A DNA stretch of 64,000 bases from NCBI GenBank assembly GCA_014584695.1, contig JACTMI010000034.1, positions 35,369 to 99,368 on the forward strand. Reading direction: 5' to 3'. The translations under genes and the position numbers were made by a program. This DNA is from Acidobacteriota bacterium (GTDB taxonomy: Bacteria > Acidobacteriota > Thermoanaerobaculia > Multivoradales > JAGPDF01). Below the pieces are notes generated by a model. The model was not told where the DNA came from and searched no databases. It saw only the letters and a list, made by a program, of their open reading frames with translations. Within the stretch, counting starts at the first letter, position 1; the number at the start of each line of letters is the position of its first letter. Shown piece after piece: positions 63,956 through 64,000 of this stretch.

Positions 63956-64000
63956 AGCTTGCTTTGGCGTCTCTGGGCAGCATGGGCCGTCGACTCCGCT

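Overview
This 64 kb window is very GC-rich chromosomal DNA, densely coded, with many 4-base start/stop overlaps. No plasmid, phage or CRISPR feature was seen. It most likely comes from an Acidobacteriota bacterium. The pointers are a VWFA-related protein of the type described from Acidobacteria, next to an Oar-like TonB-dependent receptor with an N-terminal carboxypeptidase-regulatory domain, plus pilMNOPQ, lolA and an LpxL-like acyltransferase, which together indicate a Gram-negative envelope. The phylum is an inference; no rRNA gene is present to confirm it.

Layout. 1-5.7 kb (minus): a translation cluster, tRNA-Val(GAC), tRNA-Val(CAC), thrS, infC (apparent ATC start), rpmI, rplT, pheS and a truncated pheT, behind a good sigma-70-type promoter. 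5.7-9.1 kb: a palindromic repeat, an rlmI-like rRNA methyltransferase and a phosphodiesterase/TPR lipoprotein. 9.1-13.1 kb: an accessory patch with the 3' relic of one TonB-dependent receptor, a small Cys-rich secreted protein of lower GC, and a full-length receptor. 13.5-17.7 kb: the VWFA-related protein, a CarboxypepD-reg/TPR protein and a CNNM/CorC-type protein. 17.8-26.7 kb (minus): proS, a Zn-ribbon/TPR protein, a 3-hydroxyacyl-CoA dehydrogenase, an ECF sigma/anti-sigma/bactofilin-like membrane protein set, and a HEAT-cyclophilin lipoprotein. 26.7-31.5 kb (plus): ccmABCDEF for cytochrome c maturation, with a Cys-type CcmE. 31.5-36.3 kb (minus): a TPR protein, a roadblock protein, accB, accC, aroK and a metallophosphoesterase. 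36.4-45.4 kb (minus): an Ig/PKD lipoprotein gene, then pilM-N-O-P-Q followed by two lipoprotein genes, bounded by a promoter and a strong terminator. 45.6-53.4 kb: rpmB (plus), then lolA, tgt, yajC, secD, secF and rel (minus). 53.5-56.4 kb (plus): a FYDLN-type zinc-ribbon protein, folK, a membrane protein and an HD phosphohydrolase. 56.5-62.2 kb (minus): a TIGR01777-type epimerase, an ABC exporter, palindromic repeats, trmB, an LpxL-like acyltransferase and manC. 62.3-64 kb (plus): an RsbRD-N-like protein, a small zinc ribbon and a DUF4410-like lipid-free secreted protein, followed by the frameshifted remains of a nitroreductase gene.

Most of the window is housekeeping: translation, envelope biogenesis, protein export and fatty-acid synthesis. 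The less ordinary parts are the receptor duplication with its interposed Cys-rich gene, the covarying palindromic repeats, the CxxxY-type CcmE, a PheT apparently without its tRNA-binding OB domain, the pil operon extended by TIG-domain lipoproteins, and a folK reading frame with no usable start codon. I did not find a gene cluster that I can defend as an entirely new system.
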